DNA from: Saussurea involucrata
Taxonomy: Eukaryota > Streptophyta > Magnoliopsida > Asterales > Asteraceae
Reading direction: 5' to 3'
Assembly: GCA_033807775.1 (NCBI GenBank)
Contig: CM066322.1
Location: 21,937,001-22,001,000, forward strand
Length of the DNA: 64,000 nucleotides
The notes below the pieces were generated by a model. The model did not search any database. It was not told the origin of the DNA and saw only the letters and a list, made by a program, of their open reading frames with translations. The number at the start of each line of letters is the position of its first letter. Position 1 is the stretch's first letter. Made by a program: the position numbers and the translations under genes. Below, piece after piece: positions 56,057 to 64,000 of this stretch.

Positions 56057-56355
56057 AAACCTCCACCGATCTCTCATCGGTGGACAATTTCTTCTGTTTC
56101 TTTCTACACCGAAATCTTTCATCTTGTCGGTAGCACTTCCTCTACCGAAATAGCTCACAACTTGGTCAAATACAACCACCGATTGATCCTCACCACCGAT
56201 TCTCTTATATCGGTGGTATGCTCTTCTTCCTTCTTACTGAATTGTTTCTCATATCGGTGGTATGCTCTCAACAACATTATCGGCATCACTCTACCCCGAA
56301 GCAATCCTTCACCGAAATCACTGTTACACCGATACCCACTCACCACCGATTCTAA
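56057..56355. repeat. CCACCGAT / ATCGGTGG array before the third ORF
   Basis: About nine CACCGA or TCGGTGG sites in 300 bp, starting right after the pol stop. It matches in motif and density the U3 array of the LTRs. Confidence 0.8.
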
Positions 56356-56551
56356 ATCTTATCGAATACGCTTCCCCATGCTTCCATGAGCCTAAAAAAC
56401 CCTAAGTGTCAGGATGAGAAGTGACCCTTCCCATTCTAAGACGCCCACGCTCACACATTCCCATATCCCATCATTACCCCATTTTTTAATCTTTAACCCT
56501 CAAACCGTTCCCTCTCCTTTTTAAAAATCATCAACCCTCCTCCTACTTCTC

Positions 56552-56595
56552 TATATATAAACCATCCCTAGCCATTCTCTCTCTCTCTCTCACTT
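56552..56595 (+). promoter_or_regulatory. Candidate internal promoter of the third ORF
   Basis: TATATATAA (56552-56560), then a (CT)n Y-patch-like stretch (56576-56595), then ATG in ACAACAATGGCG at 56653. Spacing of TATA, pyrimidine patch and start codon is that of an ordinary plant core promoter with a leader of about 65-70 bp. No such block precedes the other internal ORFs. Promoter activity is inferred. Confidence 0.5.
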
Positions 56596-56652
56596 TCTCT
56601 CCACGAAACCTGAAACCTTCCCCATCAAAATCTCTATTTTTTTCCGACAACA

Positions 56653-57009
56653 ATGGCGCCCAACAAAATCCCTACGTGTTTTGAAGACCTCATCTTCAAC
56701 CCTTGCAACCACGTCGCTCGTTTCGAATCCGATCCCGCACATCCCGAGTTCAACACCGTTATCAAGTTCTTAGCTCGCTCACCCCTTCTCCATGCTTTCT
56801 CTTGCAACCCTAAGATGAGCAAAGTGTTCATTGGCAAATTTTGGCTTTCCTGTGTGTATGATATTTCCAATGAAGCCATTCATGCCTCTATCTTTACTGA
56901 CGAAGAGGGTGATCACGATGTTACTTTTGGCGTAGATGATGTCCGTAGTGCTCTCCCTTTTCAGAGTATGTTGACATTCATGTCGATAACTTCCTTGAGC
57001 AAGTCATAA
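56653..57009 (+). pseudogene. Sirevirus third ORF ('env-like'), N-terminal part
   Basis: Starts MAPNKIPTCFEDLIFNPC at an ATG in good context. 118 codons with FLARSPLLHAF and VFIGKFWLSCVYD, the kind of N-terminal region seen in ORFs downstream of pol in Sireviruses. Function is not known; 'env-like' is a positional label. I see no signal peptide at the start. A frameshift near 56985 ends it, and the sequence continues in another frame. Confidence 0.7.
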
Positions 57010-57089
57010 GAACTCTTGGCTATATCCAACAATCTGAGGATAAAACTTCCAAGTCTTCTAAAGGACCAGGTACTCTTCTTCGCAAAAAT

Positions 57090-58067
57090 ATGGGTGGGGT
57101 TTGGAACTTCTTCTTTGCTCATGTGATCCATTGTCTATCCAGAAAGACAAGTGGTCAAGACCAATCCCCATCCTATATTAAAAAGCTTTCTCATGCACTA
57201 ATTTTTCAAAGAAAGGTGGATTTTTCTCAGTATTTCTTTACTGAGTTGACTGAAGTAATCAAACAACCGAAAAAGTGCTATGTCGCATATCCTCGGTTCA
57301 TCTCCATGATCCTTCAACACAAACTCGGTACTAAGTTGGATGCGGATCGCAAGTCTAAATCTCCCAGTTTCATCTACGATTGGTCATCACCCGTTGTTGG
57401 CCAAAAGACGCTCAATATTGGCCATCTCACTACTGATATTCCCTTACGCCGAGGTATGATTTCTTTCGCCTTATCTCCCGATCTTCACTGGGGTGATGGG
57501 GAAGCTCCCGGGTTTCAACACCCGGAAGTTCCCAAGGAACCCCAAGTTGTAGTGGCCCTTTCTTCCCGTCCTCGAGTGACGTCGGGTGGTGCTAAAAAGA
57601 AACAACAAAAGGCCACCGACACCTCCGCACCCGCTTCTCGAACCACGCTACCGAGAGATCCCTCGGAAGCTTCCCCGGTTCAAACCCCATCTCGAAAGCG
57701 GAGGCACTCATCTTCCCCTTCGCGATCTCTTTCAAAGAGGTCTCGAAAGCCTTCGGCCAAACCGACTAATCCAACTGTCGATTCTCAAAAATCGCCAGTT
57801 GTTGAAATTCACCCTTCCGGGCCAAGGGAATCCGTTATCATCCCTACCGTCTCCTCTGTTGCCTCTCAAAAGGCTTCAGTTGTACAATTGGAGGAACCAC
57901 AACTTACCTTCCCACTCGTTTCTGAGGGTGGTGGAGATGACCTCGAGGTCTCTCCCCTCGAGGGTTCTGAATTCTCACTTCACAGCCTTACACCCGATCT
58001 CTTTAAGATTGATGATGCACAACCCGCTCAGGGTTCCCCCCCCCCCATTGAATCCCCCCCCAGGTAA
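57090..58067 (+). pseudogene. Sirevirus third ORF, middle part
   Basis: 325 codons. GGVWNFFFAHVIHCLSRK, FISMILQHKLG and the IPLRRGMISFAL block are structured; after about residue 150 it becomes Pro/Ser/Lys-rich with SRKRRHSSSPSRSLSKRSRK, an SR-like or nuclear-signal-like stretch. Register is lost within a C-run near 58039-58060; the next 130 codons (LEFLLEDTGSPQTIP onward) are in the frame at 58060-58461. Confidence 0.65.
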
Positions 58068-58461
58068 TTTCCTTGAGTTTCTTTTGGAGGACACTGGTTC
58101 TCCCCAAACCATCCCGTCCACCGAGGAAAACCCCACCGAGTCTCCCTCACCGAAGACTCAATTAACTCCCCGACGATCTACCTCTCCACACCGATCCCCT
58201 ACCCCATGCCGATCGCCTACACCAATTAGAAAATATTCTCCCCTCCGAGATCCCCCTCCACCGAAAGTTCTCTATTCCGATGAAATGTCCATTTACCTCC
58301 CAAATCTCACTACCGACGCTGATCCACTACGCCTACGATTCACTCTCCCAGAAATCGGTGGCTATACCTCTCCAAGCATTGGGCGACACTCTGCATTTCT
58401 ACAATCCACAATTTCCATGATTTCACAGGCCAACTCCAGAATCTCAGTTCTTGAATCCTAG
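58060..58461 (+). pseudogene. Sirevirus third ORF, Pro/Ser-rich part
   Basis: The frame opens further upstream (57586) but is genuine only after the C-run. It encodes repeats of SPTPCRSPTPIRKYSP type and ends at TAG 58459-58461. The same frame resumes beyond the stop (58507 onward, MHNEIVSLSSKVESF). Confidence 0.55.
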
Positions 58462-58506
58462 ATACCGCAGATACTTGCTGTTGCCCTTGCCAATGCACTT
58501 CGGCCC

Positions 58507-58700
58507 ATGCATAATGAAATTGTTTCCTTGTCTTCCAAAGTGGAGTCCTTTACCAATGCTTCTACCACCGACCACTTGCAAGAGAAATCCCAATGGGAAA
58601 TGGACTTGGGTGATTTCTCCCTGATCCCCGATGCCACCACTATAAGCTTGGCTTTTCTTCACTCAAAATTTGACAGTGTATTTAAACAGTTGGTTTTAAG
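58507..58700 (+). pseudogene. Sirevirus third ORF, short helical part
   Basis: MHNEIVSLSSKVESF and SLAFLHSKFDSVFKQLV read like a heptad-containing helix. The open frame runs on to 59049, but after about 58700 the composition changes and the coding register moves to the 58827 frame. Confidence 0.45.
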
Positions 58701-58715
58701 GTTTCGGCTGCTGCT

Positions 58716-58922
58716 GAGGGGGAGAAGTCTGTTTATCAACCAAAATTACCTTCCATCAAGAAATATATCAGCAACAAGCCTCCACATTCCACCGATAAAA
58801 CAGCATAGGTCACCAAAGATCAAGCTGTGTCACCACCGAAATCTCCATCGGTGGAAACCACAAATACAGGTACCACCGATCTTGTTGAGGGGGAGAAAAT
58901 TCTTGCATCTTCTGAGGGGGAG
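58716..58922 (+). promoter_or_regulatory. Extra PPT-like GAGGGGGAG motifs
   Basis: GAGGGGGAG at 58716-58724, 58887-58895 and 58914-58922, within the third ORF. Multiple PPT-like copies upstream of the true PPT have been described in Sireviruses. Confidence 0.55.
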
Positions 58923-59930
58923 CAAGTTTCTAAAACTCCCAAAGACAAAGGCAAGAAAGTTCTCTCGGCTGAAGAATTGGCAAAAGAAGAAAAGAAAAAG
59001 AAGGAATTGTCAAAGTATGGGGCCCGACCTGAGGATGCTCAATCTTTAAAACTCAAGCCTCCATCCCAAGAAACCACCACCGATCTCGGTCTTTCTCCTC
59101 AAGAAATTGAGGAAGCTAGACTTGCTCAAATTGATTTGGATAAATCTAAAGCTCTCTCTCTGAAAGCTGCACAAGAAGAGGCCAACAAAGCCAAGTCTGC
59201 CGATCACCTACTCACTCAAAAATCCATGCTAAGTGTCTTTGAAGAAGAAAGAAATGAAGAAATAAGTTGGTACAAAAAGACCATGCACCACCGACTTAGC
59301 AGATCCCCGATCTCGAATGTCAAAATTGCTACCTCCAGAGCCAACCCGAAGGATATCAGGCTGATCATCGATAGAGAAGACGGCTCAATGAAAGGTGTGA
59401 AAGATAGTCACCTCAAACAGTTCGGTCTTCCCGAATGGTATGAGATCTCTCAACACTTGGTCAGAAATGCAAACCCAAAGAAAGATATTTTTGTCAAATG
59501 TATTGAAGGATTGATGGAAAAGATGAAGGAGATTAAAAGGAAACACAACATCATTCTTTCTTCCGATGAAAGGGCAAAACTTCAATCGATGAAAGAAGAA
59601 ATCTGTCTTCCTAAAGTCAAGAATCCTATCGACAAGGTGTTCAAGGAAATGGCAACTGAAGGGAAGATTCCAAATGTAAGCAACCTAAACTTGTCCCTCC
59701 CTACATCGGTGCCTCATCCTACTACGACTTTGAGTCTCTCACTGATTCCCGGGATGTTCTTCAATGATGGTTTTGGTTGTCGTTCCTTCTTCAGATTTGC
59801 ACAAATTCCCATAGCCGACACTTTGTTTCTTCAAGGCCTCCACAACTTATTTCCTAATATCCCTGAAGCTCAGCCTTTCTACCGAAATTTGATGGATGAA
59901 ATTAAGCGTCGACAGAAAATGAGAAAATGA
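58827..59930 (+). pseudogene. Sirevirus third ORF, C-terminal part
   Basis: 367 codons, open to its stop. A Lys/Glu-rich stretch (LSAEELAKEEKKKKELSKYG) and an Ala/Lys/Glu coiled-coil region (KALSLKAAQEEANKAKSADH) precede a more globular part with ISWYKKTMHHRLSRSP, LKQFGLPEWYEISQHL and IKRKHNIILSSDERAKL. The C-terminal 80 residues include FNDGFGCRSFFRFAQIPI. No transmembrane helix is obvious, which argues against a true envelope protein. The stop at 59930 is about 300 bp before the PPT. Confidence 0.7.
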
Positions 59931-60225
59931 TCTATGTGTTTTACTGTTCATCACTCAAGTACTTGTAAAACTTCTCTTCATTTCAAAATGTATGAAAGTT
60001 TCGGTAATACAAGTACTTTTCTCCCATTTGAATTTTCTCTGTTGCACATAGTTACTTTACTTGTAAATACTGTATATAGTATACACACTCATACAAAAGA
60101 AAAAGATCAAAAAGAACAAAAAGAATGGTCTATGTGAAAAGAACCCAAAAAGAGTAAAAAGGGTCAAAATGCACTTTATTTTTTTTCAATACTCTTAAAT
60201 ATTCTAAGAAAGGAGCTCAAATACA

Positions 60226-60238
60226 AATAGGGGGAGAT
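60226..60238 (+). promoter_or_regulatory. Polypurine tract of Copia element
   Basis: AATAGGGGGAGAT immediately before the 3' LTR at 60239. The 300 bp between the third ORF and this site are A/T-rich and non-coding. Confidence 0.85.
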
Positions 60239-61215
60239 TGTTGGGTCACCAAAGATTTGAAATTGACTCACCGATGTTTTCCCTAACAATCCTACTTAGA
60301 ATATTTTAGTTTGGTTCTTTACATGACTTGTACAAAATAGCAACTGTTCGGTGAAGTCGAAGATCAACCGAAACCAAGCTTGAAGACTCTCTACTTGTGG
60401 AAAATAGAAGACTCCTCTCAACAAACAAACAAGTCATCATCCACCGAAGTTGTCCTCACAATTCGGTGGACATCATCTCCACCGATGAAGACATCAAAAA
60501 TCGGTGGACATCTTCCACCGAAGTGTTCTTAGAAAAATCGGTGGACTTCATCCCACTGATGAGATACTTAAATCGGTGGGATCTTTGTGAAAATGTTTTT
60601 CTTTGCAGATGGTCTAAAAGATCTATGACAATGATATCGGTGGAACTCCTTCGGTAAAAGTGTCTTGGAATACACATCAAGAATATCATCTATTTTGGGA
60701 CAAAATCTAGTGTCAGGCAAAAGTGAGCTTTTGTCCTTTTATCTATTTTTTAGAAGAGGTCCCTTTCAGCATGGGTTCTATTCCTTGTATCAAGGAAAAG
60801 GTGATTGTGACTTATCAACTTTACATAAGTCCATTGGTATGAAGCAAGTAACTGGAGGACATTCGTACTAAGCATTTAATGCTCAGTACACTCATCCTCA
60901 CTATAAAAGGAAGAAGACATCTCCATGCAAATCACGCTTTTCTGGATATCTCTCTCAGTGCTAGAAATTTCCATACTGCTCCAAAAACTTGATAGCTTTG
61001 TTCTAAGTGTTCTTAGTTGTTGTTGTTAGTACACTTTGTGCAAGATTGTTAGAATAGTTTATCTGTTCTTTTCCGCAACAGTCTTAAGTTTTCTGTGTGT
61101 AATTCTTATTGAAAGATTTTCAATAATAGAATTAAAATTGTGAAAATTTTAAGTATTGTATTCAACCCCCCCCCCCCCCTTCTACAATACTTGTTATAGC
61201 CATCTGGGACTAACA
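60239..61215 (+). repeat. 3' LTR of Copia element
   Basis: 977 bp, nearly identical to the 5' LTR, ending GGGACTAACA before TSD GAACT. The C-run is shorter here (about 14). Confidence 0.93.
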
Positions 61216-61566
61216 GAACTCTTAGGTGTGAGTTCGCCAGGAGGTGCAAGGGTGGCCTTGTGCCAAGTGGTCAGGAGAGTGATGGTTCCTGGTTTTAGAG
61301 TCTCGTTGTAGTGGCGGGGATTTTCCGCCAAGTTCCATCTTTTAAGGAAGTAAAGGGGTATGAGAGACCGTAAGTAGATGTGTTGAATAACCGTGAGTTC
61401 CGACGTGGGGACGAGAGCGAGCAAATGGAGGCGTAGGTGGCCTTGGATTCTTCTAGTGGTATTTAAGCGAGTATAGTATTCGGAGAGGTTGCAAGTAAAT
61501 AGTGCAAGATGGCACGACATAGCAAAGTGGTGACTCGTCGAGGGCGGTCCCAATGTATGGCATACG
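61216..61566 (+). other. Element B interior, third segment
   Basis: Non-coding. It begins with GAACT, the right TSD of the Copia element, and ends ATACG, the probable left TSD of element C. Confidence 0.6.
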
Positions 61567-62140
61567 TGTAACATCCCATATTTCATCTCTTGTGGTATTT
61601 AGTGCAGAAATAAGAATTCTGGGGCTCTTTTGTAAAAACCTGAAAGTTATGTGGCTGGAGTGTGATAGAGAGAAGTTTGATAAGACAAAACCCTTCAAAA
61701 ACCCTATTTCCATTTCTTGTTTTCGGCTGGAACTTCTCTAGAGAGGAAAGGAGCTCAAGTTCCACCATTGAAGGTTTGGAGAAGGTGGATCAGCTAGAGA
61801 TTGAAGAAGTTGCTGCTAAGGTATAACTCCACCCACCTTTCTTTAAGTTTTGTGTCTAGAATGGGGTTTAGATGCATGTTCTTGATCCCAATCTCTTCTC
61901 ATTTTTGTATTTTGAGATGAAATCTTGTGGAAGGGTGTGTTGGATGAATCCCTTGAGGAGTTTGAGAACTCTTGGTGATAGTTCACCTTTTCAAGGGAGG
62001 TTTATAAGTTTTGTTCATCCATTTTGGGTGTTGATTCTAAAATATTGTTTTAGGAGAGCTGAATCTGATTTGGGGAAGTTTGGGGATGAGAAATCTTTGA
62101 GTTTTGGGAAGAAATCTCGTGCAGGAAAATCTGTCCAGGG

Positions 62141-62195
62141 GTCCGCGCCGATGGCGGCGCCGATGGACTGGCGCCAGCATCGGCGCCAGTCGCTG
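62141..62195. repeat. GGCGCC palindrome cluster in LTR C
   Basis: Three GGCGCC and related CGCGCCG/TGGCGCCA sites in 55 bp, in GC-rich sequence that stands out from the AT-rich LTR. Confidence 0.7.
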
Positions 62196-62614
62196 TTTCT
62201 TGTTTTTCCGTTTTTGCTTCGTTGGTCGTTTGGGCTTGGGTTCGAGGCTTGGTTTAGGGGATTGTCTTAGGACATTATGGAAAGTGTTTTAGAGCATGAT
62301 TGGGGAGTCTAATACCTCATTTGTTAACCCCAATTCAGGTGACCGTTTGGTGTTTAAGCGAGCTCCCAAGTAGTGAGTCGTTTAGCCGAGCATCAGGTGA
62401 GTTCCCTTATGCATTATTTCTATCTTTTAAAATGAAATGCGAAGAATTGATATGTCTGAAAATGAGTTACTTGATTATCATGAATCTTATGTTTTCTTAT
62501 GCATGAAAAGTGTTAGTTTGCAATGTGGAAGGAGGATATTCCTCGAGTAAGTTTAAAGCATGTTCTAAGTGTTTATGCTGGTGATAGAGTCGGGTTACAC
62601 AGTGGAGGACCCCC

Positions 62615-62734
62615 GAGTTGCCGTCCCTGGCTTTGTAAGGTGATGAGTTACCGTCCCTGGCTTTGTAAGGTGATGAGTTGCCGTCCCTGGCTTTGTAAGG
62701 TGATGAGTTGCCGTGCCTGGCTTTGTAAGGTGTT
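62615..62734. repeat. 30-bp tandem array in LTR C
   Basis: Four copies of a unit containing CCGTCCCTGGCTTTGTAAGG followed by TGATGAGTTG, the last one diverging. Confidence 0.9.
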
Positions 62735-62846
62735 ATTGGTCCGTACCACTGTGTATACCCTTGTTTGAGCTCAAACTTGTCAAGTGTTATGTGTATGGAA
62801 AAGTGTTTTGTTTTTAATGTTTTGCAGTTACACTTTTAAGGAGGGA

Positions 62847-62875
62847 ATTCACTAGACCTCATGGTCTAACCCTCG
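62847..62875 (+). other. Conserved LTR hairpin, element C copy
   Basis: ATTCACTAGACC-TCAT-GGTCTAACCC; stem 62853-62858 with 62863-62868, 257 bp before the LTR end. Confidence 0.75.
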
Positions 62876-63127
62876 CTTTCAAAACTTAAAAACCATTTTC
62901 AGGAAAGGGTGACTTAGGTGCTTGTAGCAAGGGAAAGGAGAAGGCTTGAGACGGAGGTGCGAGATTAGAGACCGTCAAGTTCCAGTTTTTGTTTAGTTAG
63001 CATCTCGGTTGTATTTGCTTGAGGACCTTAATCAATGTAATTGATATTGGAGTTTATGATGTATTTGGGACCCTTATGGGCTTTTTGGCTAATGTTTTAT
63101 GTTAAGCAGGCTTTGGGCTGTTACAAA

Positions 63128-63140
63128 TGGTATCAGAGCC
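63128..63140 (+). promoter_or_regulatory. PBS of element C (tRNA-iMet)
   Basis: TGGTATCAGAGCC, 2 bp after the LTR end. Confidence 0.92.
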
Positions 63141-64000
63141 ATAGTTTAAGGGATTTAGGTGACCGGATGGGCCTAAACTTAAACTTTGAGGATAGGGACA
63201 CAACCGAGATATAGGAAGTCATTAGGAATGACCGTAAACATAGGATATCTTGACAATGGTAATGAGAACCCTCATGTAAGGTAAATTCAAGTAGCATCTG
63301 GCCAATGCTATTATGGATCTACAGGTGCATGGGTGTGACCAATCGCTATTGTCGGGATGAGTGGTGAGGGTGGTGGTATGTAGAGGGTTCTAACCTTGTG
63401 TTTGATAGCAAATAGTTGATGTGTCATGGAAGAGATTCCTTATGATGGGATGTCTGCAACTTCTAGAGGAAGTGTTGTCTAGAAGTAAATTTTCTAGGAT
63501 TCAAATTAATTAATGGTGGTATGGGGGGGGGGGGGGAACGACTCCTAGTGTTAGTGGGTCCCCGCCCTTAGGATCGTGGGTCGGTCAGTTGAGTTAGGAG
63601 TGAGAATTATGCGGACATCCTGAAACCTTTAATTCGAGATCAAGTTAGGGAACCTAGTCTTGGATTCCCTAGTCAAGCGGTTTAGTGGCAAGATTAATGA
63701 TTGCAAAAGATCAGTGTTGTTTTTGTGGTATGCATGTAAGAGTGGTCGATCAGGTAGGTTATGAAGCACTTGTGCTACAAGTTGTAGCATAAGTAAGGAA
63801 GCGGTTGTTGGTTATAGTATGGTACCAGTAAAGAGTTAAAGTGAGTGCAACGGTTGACTTAGTTAGGGTGAATAGCCTTCCTTCGTATATTGAATTCCAT
63901 GCATTTTTGTTGTTAAACGCATTATACGAGATTCTTTCGTGATAAAAAGCATGTACGTGTATGATATGTTTTCTTGTTTTGGGAAATGAGTGACGCGTAC

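Larger units (their letters stand above)
49134..61215 (+). mobile_element. Sirevirus (SIRE/Maximus)-type Copia retrotransposon
   Basis: 12,082 bp with perfect TSD GAACT (49129-49133 and 61216-61220), two LTRs of 983 and 977 bp, tRNA-iMet PBS, PPT, and Copia domain order: gag, protease, integrase, RT, RNase H. A long third ORF region (56653-59930) follows pol, which marks the Sirevirus branch. By eye the LTRs differ by about a dozen substitutions plus homopolymer length, so the insertion is recent. Several in-frame stops and frameshifts disable it. Confidence 0.93.
61567..63125 (+). repeat. 5' LTR of element C
   Basis: 1559 bp, TGTAACATCCCAT to GGGCTGTTACA. Contains GGCGCC palindromes (62141-62195), a 30-bp tandem array and the conserved hairpin (62853-62868). 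Confidence 0.88.
13877..64000 (+). mobile_element. Element B: non-coding Tekay-type retrotransposon, host of the nested stack
   Basis: The 5' LTR (13877-15419) and PBS (15422-15434) are present; the 3' end lies beyond the window. The B interior is found in three pieces: 15420-16790, 46850-49133 and 61216-61566. The cuts are an X solo LTR (TSD TCATG), a Copia element (TSD GAACT) and element C. Continuity across the first cut is supported because GTGTTGGGGTCATG (to 16790) joined to TGTACCCAAATTG (from 46850) matches the uninterrupted sequence at about 34311-34340. The five bases before the LTR are GCTGT. No coding capacity was found. Confidence 0.75.
61567..64000 (+). mobile_element. Element C: Tekay-type retrotransposon, 5' end only
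   Basis: 5' LTR, PBS and about 870 bp of interior are in the window. The interior starts with GGGCCTAAACTTAAACTTTG, as in element B. A G-run lies at about 63521-63536. No ORF so far. Whether it encodes proteins further right cannot be seen. Confidence 0.8.

Noticed and set aside
61872..62506. Plus-strand ORFs of 62-132 codons in LTR C
   Set aside because: They lie within the LTR, overlap each other and show no conserved domain.

Overview
The window is intergenic DNA from a flowering plant, most likely a eudicot with a repeat-rich genome. The evidence is the set of lineages present: Tekay-like and Athila-like Gypsy elements, a Tat-like Gypsy element, a Sirevirus-type Copia element, a truncated L1 LINE and several MITEs. 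I found no host protein-coding gene, rRNA, intact tRNA or CRISPR array. Roughly 60 of the 64 kb can be assigned to mobile elements, mostly from LTR boundaries, target-site duplications (TSDs), primer binding sites (PBSs) and protein motifs.

Left part (1-13876). A 374-bp Tourist-like MITE (460-833) lies in AT-rich flank. Element A (1101-8086, TSD ACAAG) is a non-coding Tekay-type LTR retrotransposon whose 5' LTR is broken by part of a different LTR (family X). After it come a 5'-truncated L1 (8797-9455), a hAT-like MITE (10045-10621), a long-TIR MITE (11177-11561), and a decayed Gypsy-type LTR (12239-13876) holding a solo Copia LTR (12506-13124, TSD ATGTG).

Right part (13877-64000). This is one nested stack. 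Element B (5' LTR 13877-15419, PBS at 15422) runs past the right edge. Its non-coding interior is interrupted by an X-family solo LTR (16791-46844, TSD TCATG), a Sirevirus-type Copia (49134-61215, TSD GAACT) and element C (5' LTR 61567-63125, running out of the window). The X solo LTR is split by a 27.4-kb minus-strand Athila-like composite (18329-45696, TSD GCATG). That element in turn contains an X-like LTR fragment (18630-20530), a Tat-like gag-only element with a spliced antisense extra ORF (23241-28916, TSD ACAAG), a non-coding Tekay derivative (31415-39440, TSD GGCCG/GGCTG) and a solo LTR (42285-43880, TSD GTTCC). With these insertions removed, the Athila order on the minus strand is LTR, tRNA-Asp PBS, gag, protease, RT/RNase H/integrase, third ORF, LTR.

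How the parts relate. A, B, C, the 31415 element and the X LTRs carry almost no coding capacity but have tRNA-iMet PBSs and Tekay-style ends. A, B and the 31415 element also share non-coding interior blocks, and the 31415 element keeps a chromodomain-like tail. They look like a large non-autonomous group that would depend on proteins from elsewhere. The Copia, Athila and Tat elements are all broken by stops, frameshifts or deletions. The points most worth checking are a hairpin with compensatory changes in the 3' part of all Tekay-type LTRs, a promoter-like block with the same palindrome array as the LTR in front of the Copia third ORF, and the spliced antisense ORF of the Tat element.
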